In this document: positions 1 through 8,714 of the stretch, piece after piece | How positions within the stretch are numbered: position 1 is the stretch's first letter | How the letters are laid out: every line of letters begins with the position of its first letter | Origin: Haloferacaceae archaeon B1-Br10_E2g22 | GTDB taxonomy: Archaea > Halobacteriota > Halobacteria > Halobacteriales > Haloferacaceae | Reading direction: 5' to 3' | Length of the DNA stretch: 38,320 nucleotides | NCBI GenBank assembly: GCA_001563795.1 | Contig: LKML01000010.1 | Coordinates: forward strand, 1-38,320 | The notes under the pieces: model-generated | Told to the model about the DNA's origin: nothing | Database searches by the model: none | The model's input: only the letters and a program-made list of their open reading frames with translations | Position numbers and translations under genes: made by a program

Positions 1-491
1 ACGTCCTGAAAAACGCCGACTGCGGCGTGCTGCTCGTCGAGGATCGTGGCTTTACCGGTGCGGACGAGATCGCAGTTGTCGCGACACGTGGGCTGTACGA
101 TCCGTTGAAACTGCTGGTCGCCGACGCTATCGCCGAAGAGACGGGTGCGACCATCACCCTGATGCAGGCGGTCTCGGCGTCCGCAGCCGAAAGTCGACGC
201 GAAACCATCGAGGCGTACCACAGTGAGCTAATGCGGCTGCTGACGGTGCCGGCCCAATCACGCGTCCTCGAGACCGACGATGCGGTCTCAGGGCTCGCCC
301 GATTCGCTGAGTCGGCCGACCTGCTTGTAACCGGTACCGAAACCCGAGGTGTGGGCGGTGACATCTTCGGACGTCCCGGCGATGCGCTGGTCGACAGCGT
401 CGAATGTACGGCGATCATGGTTCAGCCTGCTGAGCAACACCGGCCGGGTGTCGTCCAGCGGTACCTGCTCAGCAAACTGTTTGGGGTGTAA
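1..491 (+). CDS. C-terminal end of an APC-type permease with Usp-like tail (5' partial)
   Basis: The frame is open from base 3 to the TAA at 489-491 and continues upstream of the window, so the GTG at 27 is probably internal. About 163 residues are visible. They align almost end to end with the last 163 residues of the next gene, sharing the motifs LVEDRGF, DPxKLLVADAIAEETGA, GRPGDxLVDSV and CTAIMVQP. This part is a universal-stress-protein-like cytoplasmic domain. By analogy with its neighbour, the missing part should be a 12-helix amino-acid permease of the APC superfamily. The pair looks like a tandem duplication. The permease assignment is inferred from the paralog; the Usp-like fold is inferred from the tail's position and sequence pattern. 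Confidence 0.75.
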   Translation, partial: VLKNADCGVLLVEDRGFTGADEIAVVATRGLYDPLKLLVADAIAEETGATITLMQAVSASAAESRRETIEAYHSELMRLLTVPAQSRVLETDDAVSGLARFAESADLLVTGTETRGVGGDIFGRPGDALVDSVECTAIMVQPAEQHRPGVVQRYLLSKLFGV

Positions 492-638
492 TCGTGGCCC
501 CAAACAGAGAGGATCGAACAAAATCGAAACCTGCAGTTTTGAACGCGATCAACCGTGATCTGCCGGAGATAGAGTAATGTGTGGAAACTACAATACTATG
601 AAACATATACAGCGACTGAACGCGAACGGAGGGTATCG

Positions 639-2942
639 ATGCCGACAGGACTGAAACGGGATTTAGGGTTGTTTTCGACGATGGCAATCGCCATCGGGGC
701 GATGGTTGGCTCCGGGATTTTCATTCTTCCCGGGGTTGCATTTATGACGGTCGACGGGCCAGCCGTGGTGCTGGCGTTCCTGTTGGCTGGGCTGCTCGTG
801 TTACCGGCGGCGTTTTCGGCCTCCGAGATGGCGACTGCGATGCCCGAAGACGGCGGCTCGTACGTGTACGTAGAACGGGGGATGGGGCCGCTGTTGGGGA
901 CGATTGCGGGTGTCGGCAACTGGTTTATGCTCTCGTTCAAGGGCGCGCTCGCACTGGTCGGCGGGGTGCCGTATCTCGTTTTTATCGCTCCAGAAATCGC
1001 CGCCTACATCATCCCGATCGCGGTCGCGCTGGCCATCTTTTTCACGTTAATCAACATTGTCAGCACGAAAAGTGCTGGCAGCATGCAGTTCGTCATTGTG
1101 GGTGTGATGCTGGTCGCACTCGCCTGGTTCATCATCGGCGGCGTCCCCGACATTAATCCCGACCGAACGGCCGGCGCGTTCAACTTCGGTAGTGGGGGGC
1201 TGCTGGCGGCGACCGCGCTCGTCTTTATTTCCTACGCCGGGGTGATTAAGATCGCTGCCGTCGCCGAGGAGGTCAAAGATCCGGGCAAAACGATCCCGCG
1301 GGCGATGATCGGCTCGCTGCTGTTGACAACCGCCCTCTATGTCGGGGTTGTCTATGTCGCCGTTGGCGTGGTCGACGTCCAGGCGGCTATCGAGGCCGGC
1401 CAGCTTGAAGCCGACGGCGAGGGGCCGATTATGGCGCTCGCAGCCGAAGCGACGCTCGGAACGGTCGGAACGGTTGCAATCGTCGGTGCCGCACTGCTCG
1501 CGCTGGCCTCGACAGCCAACGCCGGGCTGTTGTCGGCTTCCCGATTCCCGTTTGCGATGGCACGGGATGGGCTGGCTCCGTCGGCCTTCGAGAACGTCAA
1601 CGAACGGTTCAACACGCCCGTGCTCGCCATTGGGCTCTCCGGGGCGATAATCATCGTCTTTATCGTCTTTTTGCCGATCGAGCAAGTCGCCAAATTCGGC
1701 AGCGCATTTCAGATTATCGTTTTTATTCTGGTTAATCTCGCACTGATCGGCTTTCGCGAGGGAGCAATTGAGGACTACGATCCGGCGTTTACCTCGCCGC
1801 TATACCCTTGGATGCAACTGTTCGGGATGGCAAGCGGCTTTGCGGTGCTCACACAGGTGGGAACAGTGCCACTGGCAGGAGCGGCGTTCATCACTGTCGT
1901 CTCGATGGTCTATTTCTATGTCTACGTTCGACCCCGAACCGACCGCGAGGGTGCGGCCCGTCGGCAGGTCAGACAGAATGTCGGCGAGACGGCCATCGAA
2001 CAGACTGAAAAGCTGTTCGAGGAATCCCAGCGGTACGATACACTGGTTGCAACAACTGACGAGACAAGCGTTGCGACCAAACGTGATATGTTGCGGATCG
2101 GCAGTGATCTCTCTGGGCTTCGAGAGGGATCGGTGACTGTCGGAGACTTCCATGAGGTGCCTCACCGGGCGTTTACTGCGGGTGATACGGTTGCCAAACG
2201 AACCGACCCACCTTCGTGGGCAGCCGAACTGTTCGAGACGACGCTCGCACCGCGAACGACTGACGGTGGCATCGAACTCTCGAGGGCTCCACCCGAGACG
2301 GCACTCTCGGAGGTGACGTTTAAACGAATCACGACCGAGGAGGTCGGCCCGGCTATCGTCGAGTACGCTGCGTTCGAAGACGAATCGTTCATTATCCTCG
2401 AGCGGAACGTCGAGGAACTGCATGAGTTGTACGGCGAGGGACTCAACGAACACGTTCTGAAAAACGCGCCATGCGGTGTGCTGCTGGTCGAAGACCGCGG
2501 CTTTGAGGATATCAACGAAATCGCAGTCGCAACCAGCAGCGGTGTCTACGATCCGGTGAAGCTACTGGTCGCCGACGCGATCGCCGAAGAAACCGGCGCG
2601 GAGCTATCGTTGCTTCAGACGCTTCCAGCCGACGCCACCGACGAACGGCGACAGGTCGTCCAGAAATACCACGACGACCTTCGGCGTGTGCTAACCGTGC
2701 CTACCGATTCGCGGATCATCGAAAACGACGACCGAATTGCAGGGCTAGCCCGCTTTGCCAACGCCGCCGATCTGCTTGTGACGACGACCGAACGCCGAGG
2801 GATTCGTGGTGCGGTGTTCGGCCGCCCCGGCGACCGACTGGTCGACAGCGTCGATTGTACGGCAATTATGGTGCAACCGCCGGATCAGCAGCGCGCGGGC
2901 GTGATTCAACGAGTCGTTCTCGACAGGCTGTTTGGTGGATAA
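639..2942 (+). CDS. APC-superfamily amino-acid permease with C-terminal Usp-like domain
   Basis: The protein has 767 residues. Residues 1 to about 430 are a hydrophobic permease domain that opens with the APC signature region (GLFSTMAIAIGAMVGSGIFILPG) and carries about 12 membrane segments. Residues from about 430 to the end are soluble and acidic and contain Usp-like sequence; the final 163 residues match the tail of the upstream gene. Proteins of this plan import amino acids, and the tail is thought to sense nucleotides or energy state; the substrate cannot be read from sequence. I chose the ATG at 639 because GGAGG lies 7-11 nt upstream and the protein then begins MPTGLKRDLG. A GTG at 579 in the same frame would add a 20-residue polar extension and is less likely. 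The 147 bases before the gene hold only a probable promoter. Confidence 0.88.
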   Translation: MPTGLKRDLGLFSTMAIAIGAMVGSGIFILPGVAFMTVDGPAVVLAFLLAGLLVLPAAFSASEMATAMPEDGGSYVYVERGMGPLLGTIAGVGNWFMLSFKGALALVGGVPYLVFIAPEIAAYIIPIAVALAIFFTLINIVSTKSAGSMQFVIVGVMLVALAWFIIGGVPDINPDRTAGAFNFGSGGLLAATALVFISYAGVIKIAAVAEEVKDPGKTIPRAMIGSLLLTTALYVGVVYVAVGVVDVQAAIEAGQLEADGEGPIMALAAEATLGTVGTVAIVGAALLALASTANAGLLSASRFPFAMARDGLAPSAFENVNERFNTPVLAIGLSGAIIIVFIVFLPIEQVAKFGSAFQIIVFILVNLALIGFREGAIEDYDPAFTSPLYPWMQLFGMASGFAVLTQVGTVPLAGAAFITVVSMVYFYVYVRPRTDREGAARRQVRQNVGETAIEQTEKLFEESQRYDTLVATTDETSVATKRDMLRIGSDLSGLREGSVTVGDFHEVPHRAFTAGDTVAKRTDPPSWAAELFETTLAPRTTDGGIELSRAPPETALSEVTFKRITTEEVGPAIVEYAAFEDESFIILERNVEELHELYGEGLNEHVLKNAPCGVLLVEDRGFEDINEIAVATSSGVYDPVKLLVADAIAEETGAELSLLQTLPADATDERRQVVQKYHDDLRRVLTVPTDSRIIENDDRIAGLARFANAADLLVTTTERRGIRGAVFGRPGDRLVDSVDCTAIMVQPPDQQRAGVIQRVVLDRLFGG

Positions 2943-2957
2943 GACGAGGAGAGCCTC

Positions 2958-4028
2958 CTACCCGGAAAGAGGCTGTGGAAGGCCGACATCTGCCTCGAGA
3001 AGAGCCGCTCGCGTATGATATAACCCTGCAAGTTCGCTTGCTGAGTTAGGTGAAATCGCCGTCGGAGCGGCCGCCAGATACCAGCCGGTCTCGATGCCGA
3101 GCCGCTCGAGATACGCTCGGAGTACGATCGAGTCGACACCGTTGTGGGCTGCCTGTTCGGCGTAGATCTCCCGCCAGGTCTTGGTCGGAAGGCTGAGACA
3201 GCCGACATCGAACCCGTTGCCGAACGACTCAACAGAAAGTTGGCATTTACTTGCCTGCTGGAGGATTGATATCACATCTGCGATGAGATCGACCAGGAGT
3301 GTCGGCGTTGTCGCATCCAGTGATCGCCACTCGAGGCGGCCAGCCTCGCATAGCCGGATCGGCTGCCAGCGTTCCGTCTCGATGTTGGTGTCATCGCCGC
3401 CTGCCAGGTCAGTATCGTTGTCAGTCCGGTAGGGCGCAACTCGGCGGTTCCGTGTGGCTGCACGCCCGCAGGCATACTGGTGGTTGGTCGTGGCCCACTG
3501 AGTCGTGTTGAGCAGTGCGAAAGCGGGATCAAGTGCTAACAGGATATTGTAGACGTCGACTGTCACATCGGGATCAGTCTCGAAGGTGACCCGTGTGCTG
3601 GCGGTGGCTGACGGCGGTGGATGGTCGGCAGTTAGTTGCTCGTCCTCGTCGTTTTCGTTGTCTTCATCCTCCTTTCGGCCCGTAATGCTCGGTCGGTCTG
3701 CCAGAAAATCTGGCCGCAGTCCCAGTGGGAGCAGTCGGCACTCTGCTTTATGAGCAAGTGCCACAGCCGTCTGAAGTCGGCCTTCGAGGTGTGCCTGGAG
3801 TTCGCCACAGCTCTCGCTAGGAGGTGTTTCGACTGCGATACTGTGCGGTGTCGTACCGGCGACAGCTCCGGGGAGTTCTGCTATCAGGGTTGGATCAGCG
3901 AGTTCGCCCGTCTCGTCGATCACCCAGTAGTCGACGGCGACGCTAATTCGATCCGGTACAAGCGAGTCGTGACTGCTGGCGGATGGCTGGTGAGCACCGA
4001 TCGATGGAGTGGCAGGCAAATCATACAT
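2958..4028 (-). CDS. Glutamate-cysteine-ligase (GCS2)-like protein, degenerate
   Basis: The protein has 356 residues and weak similarity to the carboxylate-amine ligase/GCS2 family. Residues about 28-41 (VAVDYWVIDETGEL) fall where the family has a GIEEEF-V-D-x-G motif, followed by a VETPP-like strand, a helix leading to LLPLGLRP, and DPDVTVDVYNILLALDPAFALL, which resembles the family core. Two of the three acidic residues of the EEE motif are replaced, so ligase activity is doubtful. An acidic insert with DEDNENDEDE lies near residue 125. I took the ATG at 4028 rather than the TTG at 4037. The gene lies 203 bp downstream of the thermosome gene on the same strand and may have its own TATA-like box near 4066-4073. 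Haloarchaea use gamma-glutamylcysteine, but the canonical gshA is better conserved than this. Confidence 0.55.
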   Translation of the reverse strand: MYDLPATPSIGAHQPSASSHDSLVPDRISVAVDYWVIDETGELADPTLIAELPGAVAGTTPHSIAVETPPSESCGELQAHLEGRLQTAVALAHKAECRLLPLGLRPDFLADRPSITGRKEDEDNENDEDEQLTADHPPPSATASTRVTFETDPDVTVDVYNILLALDPAFALLNTTQWATTNHQYACGRAATRNRRVAPYRTDNDTDLAGGDDTNIETERWQPIRLCEAGRLEWRSLDATTPTLLVDLIADVISILQQASKCQLSVESFGNGFDVGCLSLPTKTWREIYAEQAAHNGVDSIVLRAYLERLGIETGWYLAAAPTAISPNSASELAGLYHTRAALLEADVGLPQPLSG

Positions 4029-4240
4029 TATAAACAATGGTGTATACAGTTGGGAGGACCAAACCGCTATTTACCACTCGAGTACCAGCTGCTGGCCGAA
4101 TGAGTGCTGTTCTACTGGCAGGCTGTGGTCGGGTAGCCAAAAAATACGGGATCGATCTGTACGAACAGGTGTGATCGATGTTCGAAGACGCTGCAGTCAG
4201 CAGTTGGCGGCGGTCAGGTAGGGTTGTGAGTGGCCTACTT

Positions 4241-5926
4241 TCACATTGCGCCGCCCATACCACCCATACCGCCCATACCACCCATGCCGCCGCCCATGCC
4301 GCCGGCAGGCATGTCGTCGTCATCGTCGTCGCCGACCTGGCCGCCTGCCAGATCGCCCGCGGCGATGACATCGTCGATCCGGAGGATCATCACTGCGGCC
4401 TCGGTTGCGGATTCGATAGCCTGGGTTTTGACCGCCAACGGTTCGACAACGCCCTCGTCTTCCATGTTGATCACATCGCCAGTGTAGGCATCGAGGCCCG
4501 CGGCGAACTCGCCGCTGTCGTGCTGCGAGCGAAGTTCAACAAGCGAGTCGATGGTGTCAAGTCCAGCGTTTTCAGCGAGCGTGCGTGGGATGACCTCGAG
4601 TGCGTCCGCAAAGGCTTCGACAGCCAGCTGCTCGCGGCCACCAACCGAGTCGGCGAAATCACGAAGCTGGAGTGCAAGTTCGGTCTCAGGAGCCCCGCCG
4701 CCAGGCAAGACCTGTCCGCCGAGGAGTGTCGAACGAACAACGCCGAGTGAGTCATCGATAGCACGTTCGATCTCATCGACGACGTGTTCGGTGCCGCCGC
4801 GGACGATTAGGGTGACGCTTTTGGCGTCTTCGACGTCTTCGACGAACAGTCGCTGGTCGCCGCCGATATCCTTCTGGGCGACGCTGCCAGCAAAGCCGAG
4901 GTCGTCTTCGGAGAGATCATCGAGATTCGAGACGACGCGTGCACCAGTTGCACGAGCGACCGCGGTCAGCTCGGAGCTTTTGACGCGACGTGCGGCGATA
5001 ATTCCTTCTTGGGCGAGGTAGTGTTGGGCCATGTCGTCGATACCGTCGCCGACGAAGACGACATCAACGTTGGCCGCGACGAGTTTATCGACGAGCTCGC
5101 GGAGCTGTTTTTCTTCTTGGTCGAGGAACTCCTGGAGCTGGTCGGGGTCAGTGACGTTGACTTCGGCGTCGATTTCGGTTTCGGCGACCTCGAAGGCACC
5201 GTCGAAGACGGCGATGTTGGCGTCCTCGGCGAAGTACGGCATGTTTTCGTCAACACGCTCTTTGCCGACGATAACGCCCTCGACGAGTTCTGCGTTGTCG
5301 ATCGAACCGCCAACGACTTTCTCGACGCTGATGTTCTCGAGGTCGATACCGTCTTCGTCTTGGACGGCGACGACCGCATCAACAACGAGTTCGGCCAACA
5401 GGTCTTTGGCTCCTTCTGCGCCCTTTCCGGTCATCGCGGTTGTGGCGATCTCGATGAGCGTCTCGCGATCCTCGGCCGAAACGTCGATTGCTTCCTCAGT
5501 GAGAATCTCTTTGGCCTTTTCGGCAGCCTGACGATACCCTTGGGCAACCGTCGTGGCGTGGATGTCTTGTTCGATGAGTTCTTCTGCCTGATCGAGAAGC
5601 TCACCGGCAACAACAACTGCAGAGGTCGTACCGTCGCCGACTTCAGTCTCCTGTGTCTCGGAGACCTCCACAATCATGTTTGCGGCGGGGTGGTCGATAT
5701 CCATCTCTTTGAGGATGGTGACACCGTCGTTGGTGACGACCACCGAGCCGCTGGAATCGACGAGCATCTTGTCCATGCCTTTTGGACCGAGTGTGGTTCG
5801 GACGGATTCGGCAACGGCCTTGCCGGCGGTTATATTCATCGATTGTGCGTCTTTCCCAGAGGTTCGCTGGCTATCCTCGGAGAGTACGATCATCGGCTGG
5901 TTTCCCATTCGCTGTCGCTGAGACAT
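4241..5926 (-). CDS. Thermosome (group II chaperonin) subunit
   Basis: At 561 residues the protein has the normal length for an archaeal thermosome subunit. It folds proteins inside the cytoplasmic double-ring chaperonin, using ATP. Family signatures are clear: [27 protein letters not shown] near the N-terminus, [18 protein letters not shown], the ATPase motif [29 protein letters not shown], and an ATP-site region around [12 protein letters not shown]. The C-terminus is a Gly-Met tail of repeated GGM units, as in other haloarchaeal chaperonins; these tails line the folding cavity. The ATG at 5926 gives [21 protein letters not shown], the usual N-terminus, with GAGGTG a few bases upstream. An in-frame GTG at 5992 is rejected. 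Haloarchaea carry two or three subunits and I cannot say which one this is. Confidence 0.97.
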   Translation of the reverse strand: MSQRQRMGNQPMIVLSEDSQRTSGKDAQSMNITAGKAVAESVRTTLGPKGMDKMLVDSSGSVVVTNDGVTILKEMDIDHPAANMIVEVSETQETEVGDGTTSAVVVAGELLDQAEELIEQDIHATTVAQGYRQAAEKAKEILTEEAIDVSAEDRETLIEIATTAMTGKGAEGAKDLLAELVVDAVVAVQDEDGIDLENISVEKVVGGSIDNAELVEGVIVGKERVDENMPYFAEDANIAVFDGAFEVAETEIDAEVNVTDPDQLQEFLDQEEKQLRELVDKLVAANVDVVFVGDGIDDMAQHYLAQEGIIAARRVKSSELTAVARATGARVVSNLDDLSEDDLGFAGSVAQKDIGGDQRLFVEDVEDAKSVTLIVRGGTEHVVDEIERAIDDSLGVVRSTLLGGQVLPGGGAPETELALQLRDFADSVGGREQLAVEAFADALEVIPRTLAENAGLDTIDSLVELRSQHDSGEFAAGLDAYTGDVINMEDEGVVEPLAVKTQAIESATEAAVMILRIDDVIAAGDLAGGQVGDDDDDDMPAGGMGGGMGGMGGMGGMGGAM

Positions 5927-5951
5927 AATCACCTCGTGATTGTTTGTGATT

Positions 5952-5971
5952 CTATATAAAACTTTTGTATA
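5952..5971 (-). promoter_or_regulatory. Thermosome promoter (TATA-like boxes)
   Basis: Read on the minus strand, this stretch contains CTTATACAAAAG followed by GTTTTATATAG, two overlapping archaeal TATA-like elements 27-45 nt upstream of the thermosome ATG at 5926. The nearer one would place the transcript start just before the GAGGTG ribosome-binding-like site. Thermosome genes are heat-induced in haloarchaea; the sequence alone does not show which box is used. Confidence 0.6.
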
Positions 5972-6162
5972 AGGGCGAACGACCACCCCCACGTCGGACG
6001 GATTTTCGCGTGTGAGTGCGTATCAATGACGTGATTTATATACGCAACTCTGCTGATCAGCAGCTGTACCGACTAGCATAGCCGACATACGACGTTCAGC
6101 AGTCAGCTTGTAGTTCTTATATACGACGAGTTTCTCTGAGTCCACTAGATGGAGCCCCAACG

Positions 6163-6777
6163 ATGATGCTACCCACTCATGCGGTGGTCGGATTAGCGGT
6201 AGCCGCGCCGTTGGCCGTTTTTGCGCCCGACCTCGCACCGGCCGCGCTCGCTGGCGGATTGCTCGGCGGCGTTTTCCCTGATCTCGATATGTATGCTGGC
6301 CACCGCAAAAGCTTCCATTATCCGACGGTGTTTCCGATTCTGACACTGCCGGCGGCGATACTCGCTGTGGTGTACCCACAGCCAGTGGTGGTTGGAACTG
6401 CGTTTTTCTTCGCTGGGGCTGGGATCCACTGCCAGATGGATCGCTTCGGCGGCGGCCTCGAGCTTCGGCCGTGGGAAAAGACATCCGAAAAGGCGGTCTA
6501 CGACCACGTTCGGGGGCGATGGCGGCGGCCAAAGCGGTGGATTCCGTACGACGGCTCGCCGCACGACCTGGCGTTGTTGATTGCCGTGTCGCTGCCGCTG
6601 TTGGTCGTACTTGACGGTTCGTTTCGGGTGATTGTCGGGCTTGCAGTCGGTATCGGTGGGGTGTACGTCGGGCTTCGCCGACGGTTGGCGGCGATTGCAC
6701 CAGTTGTCTTCGGCTATGCGCCCGGGTGGCTCACTCAGTACGTCCCCGAGCGATACCGTCCTGAGACAGATCAGTAA
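6163..6777 (+). CDS. Metal-dependent hydrolase-like membrane protein (DUF457/YdjM type)
   Basis: The protein has 204 residues and several hydrophobic segments. The N-terminal half has the spacing typical of the DUF457/YdjM-like family: PTHAVVG with His6, then GGLLGGVFPDLDMYAGHRKS with Asp40 and Asp42, His47 and His52. These could bind a metal at the membrane face. The C-terminal half has further membrane helices and ends in a basic, polar tail. Family members are annotated as membrane-bound metal-dependent hydrolases, but no substrate is established. A TATA-like box (TTATATAC) at 6118-6125 is about 40 nt upstream; the start could be either of two adjacent ATGs at 6163 and 6166. The gene diverges from the thermosome gene. 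Confidence 0.7.
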   Translation: MMLPTHAVVGLAVAAPLAVFAPDLAPAALAGGLLGGVFPDLDMYAGHRKSFHYPTVFPILTLPAAILAVVYPQPVVVGTAFFFAGAGIHCQMDRFGGGLELRPWEKTSEKAVYDHVRGRWRRPKRWIPYDGSPHDLALLIAVSLPLLVVLDGSFRVIVGLAVGIGGVYVGLRRRLAAIAPVVFGYAPGWLTQYVPERYRPETDQ

Positions 6778-6826
6778 CTGCCATTCTTGCTGGAAGACTT
6801 ATCAGGAACCAGGATGATGCCAACAT

Positions 6827-7471
6827 ATGCAATCGCTCGAGGAGGTTGTCGGACCGCCCGATACGCTTGCACGACTATTTAAAAGCAGTCGAACGAACGC
6901 GGTCATTTCGTGGCTGCTGGTTGGGGTACTTGGTCTCGTATTCGTCGAGAGTTTGTTCGATTTCGACCGACTGTGGATGTTGTTTGTCGCGGTGACGACC
7001 GTGATCGTGCTTATTCCACCGGTGGCCCACCGCGAGTGGCGAATGATGCTGCCATGGGAGTTGCTCACGCTCGCGTTGCTGCCGATCTTGGTTCGCGCGC
7101 TGGCTGGTGGCGAACTCGGGACGTTCGGCTACTATCTGTCAGTCGCTGCCCTCGCGTTGATCGTCACGGTCGAACTCCACATGTTCACCGAACTCAGACT
7201 CACCCACTGGTTTGCAGTTCTTTTCGTCGTGTTGACGACGCTGGCGTCGGTGGCTGCTTGGTCAGTTGTTCGCTGGAACATGGATCGGTATCTCGGCACC
7301 GAATTTCTCATCCAACCAGGGGTCTCACAAGATGCGGCCAACGCCGCGTTGATGATCGAGTTCATGTGGGTGATGCTGGCTGGACTCGTCGCTGGTGTGC
7401 TGTTTGATGCCTACTTTCGGGGCCGTGGCCGACAGCTCCGTCAGCGGGTTCGCCGGAGGGTGCGCCGATGA
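6827..7471 (+). CDS. Multi-pass membrane protein of unknown function
   Basis: The protein has 214 residues and about six hydrophobic segments (roughly residues 27-45, 48-66, 75-92, 98-118, 125-145 and 172-193). The C-terminus is very basic (GRGRQLRQRVRRRVRR), which suggests a cytoplasmic tail. I recognise no family signature. The stop overlaps the start of the next gene by four bases (ATGA), so the two are almost certainly translated together. Because the partner resembles the YjdF/DUF2238 family, this is best seen as the first half of a two-component membrane module. The start at 6827 is the first ATG after a short gap following the preceding gene. Confidence 0.65.
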   Translation: MQSLEEVVGPPDTLARLFKSSRTNAVISWLLVGVLGLVFVESLFDFDRLWMLFVAVTTVIVLIPPVAHREWRMMLPWELLTLALLPILVRALAGGELGTFGYYLSVAALALIVTVELHMFTELRLTHWFAVLFVVLTTLASVAAWSVVRWNMDRYLGTEFLIQPGVSQDAANAALMIEFMWVMLAGLVAGVLFDAYFRGRGRQLRQRVRRRVRR

Positions 7472-8094
7472 AGTTGCTGCCGCGGCCCTCCGTACAAACG
7501 CAGATCCGGCTTACTCGTGGGATGCAACTCGTGTTAATCGGTATCATCGTCTACGGCTTTGCGTTCGCCGAGCCAAAAGCGATCACCAACGGCACGATGG
7601 GGATTTTGATCACGCTTGTTCCCGCACTGTTGGAGCGTACCTACGATTTCCCATTAGATCCGTGGCTCGGACTGTGGATCACGCTCGCGATTTTTCTGCA
7701 CACGATGGGGTCGGCCGGATTGTACGCCCAGTTCGCCTGGTGGGATCACCTGACGCATGCCATGTCGGCCTCGTTGGTTGCTGCGATTGGCTACACCTTT
7801 GGGCGGGCAGTCGATCTTCACAGTGACCAGATCACCATCCCCAGTCAGTTTGCCTTCGCGTTTATTCTGATCACGGTGATGGCATTCGGCGTCATCTGGG
7901 AACTGTTCGAGTTCGGTCTCGATATCGCCGCTGATGCCACCGGGATTACGATGCCGGTGGCTCAACACGGCCTGGATGATACGGTTCGAGATATGATGTT
8001 CAACACGCTCGGTGCGGTTGTCGTGGCCGTTTTCGGCCAAGCACATCTGCTCGGTGTTGCGGAATCAGTTACAGAACGGTTCAGCCAACTGTAG
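7468..8094 (+). CDS. YjdF/DUF2238-like membrane protein
   Basis: The protein has 208 residues and about six hydrophobic segments. Conserved-looking polar motifs sit inside the membrane region: WWDHLTHAMSAS near residue 91, WELFEFGLD near 148 and DDTVRDMMFNTLGAVV near 172. This pattern of acidic and histidine residues, with a final Asp-rich motif before the last helix, matches the DUF2238/YjdF family of integral membrane proteins, whose function is unknown. It overlaps the previous gene by the four bases ATGA. The stop lies four bases before the stop of the convergent KH-domain gene, so there is almost no room for a separate terminator. Confidence 0.65.
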   Translation: MKLLPRPSVQTQIRLTRGMQLVLIGIIVYGFAFAEPKAITNGTMGILITLVPALLERTYDFPLDPWLGLWITLAIFLHTMGSAGLYAQFAWWDHLTHAMSASLVAAIGYTFGRAVDLHSDQITIPSQFAFAFILITVMAFGVIWELFEFGLDIAADATGITMPVAQHGLDDTVRDMMFNTLGAVVVAVFGQAHLLGVAESVTERFSQL

Positions 8095-8098
8095 CCAC

Positions 8099-8632
8099 TC
8101 AGGCGAGATCGGGCCCGCGAGTTAGCTCGCGGTGTTTTCGTTCGAGATACGAATACACCGCACCGTGGGGTGCACCATCAAGAATCATCCCAGTTGCTCG
8201 CCGAACAGCCTCTACTTCTTGTGGGTCGCCGATCATCCCAATCGTCGAACCATAGATAACGACATCTGCGCCCGACAACTCCTCCATGAGCTGGCGAGTT
8301 CGACCGTTTTCGCCGATCAGTCGGCCTTTTTGTCGGCGCAGGTCGTTGTCGTTACGCGTTTTATCCGAGAGATCGATCAGATCGAACATCCGCATCTCGT
8401 CGTCAAGCAGCGACAGTGCGACCTCAGGCTTGAAACCGCGGCCGATGGCCCGAACGATATCTGGTGCCACAAGTCCGGAGACCGGATCGCCAACTGACTC
8501 AATGCCGACCGAGCCGGATTCCGAATCGATGTCGAGTCGGACTTCCGAGCGGGATTCGATCTCCCGCATCGTCTCGCCACCCTCGCCGATTAAGACCCCG
8601 ATCCGGTCTTGTGGAACCGTTACGTGTTGCAT
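8099..8632 (-). CDS. KH-domain RNA-binding protein (Pno1/Dim2-like)
   Basis: The protein has 177 residues and two KH domains. The first has its GxxG loop at GEGG (16-19), following IGVLI; the second has GENG (107-110) in GRLIGENGRTRQLME. This arrangement is that of archaeal relatives of eukaryotic Pno1/Dim2, which binds the 3' end of small-subunit rRNA during 40S maturation. Its direct upstream neighbour on the same strand is Rio1 kinase, the partner expected from eukaryotic ribosome assembly, and aIF1A comes before that. The gap to the rio1 gene is 82 bp. The role in rRNA 3'-end maturation is inferred from family and context. Confidence 0.9.
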   Translation of the reverse strand: MQHVTVPQDRIGVLIGEGGETMREIESRSEVRLDIDSESGSVGIESVGDPVSGLVAPDIVRAIGRGFKPEVALSLLDDEMRMFDLIDLSDKTRNDNDLRRQKGRLIGENGRTRQLMEELSGADVVIYGSTIGMIGDPQEVEAVRRATGMILDGAPHGAVYSYLERKHRELTRGPDLA

Positions 8633-8714
8633 ACCCCTGCTATCGGGTGTATCCGTTTAAGAGTGTTCCTCGTTGAGCCAGTGGTCGAAGCCGATCTCAC
8701 GCCGGTTGCAAATC

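Noticed and set aside
579-638. GTG start at 579 for the APC permease
   Set aside because: The ATG at 639 has a GGAGG site at the right distance and gives the usual permease N-terminus; the 20 extra residues look like leader DNA.
4244-4320. Short tandem repeats that look CRISPR-like or satellite-like
   Set aside because: They encode the Gly-Met tail of the thermosome subunit, a normal feature of the family.
5009-5959. A long plus-strand open frame antisense to the thermosome gene
   Set aside because: It is a shadow of the high-GC coding pattern on the opposite strand and has no motif or acidic haloarchaeal composition, whereas the thermosome frame is certain.
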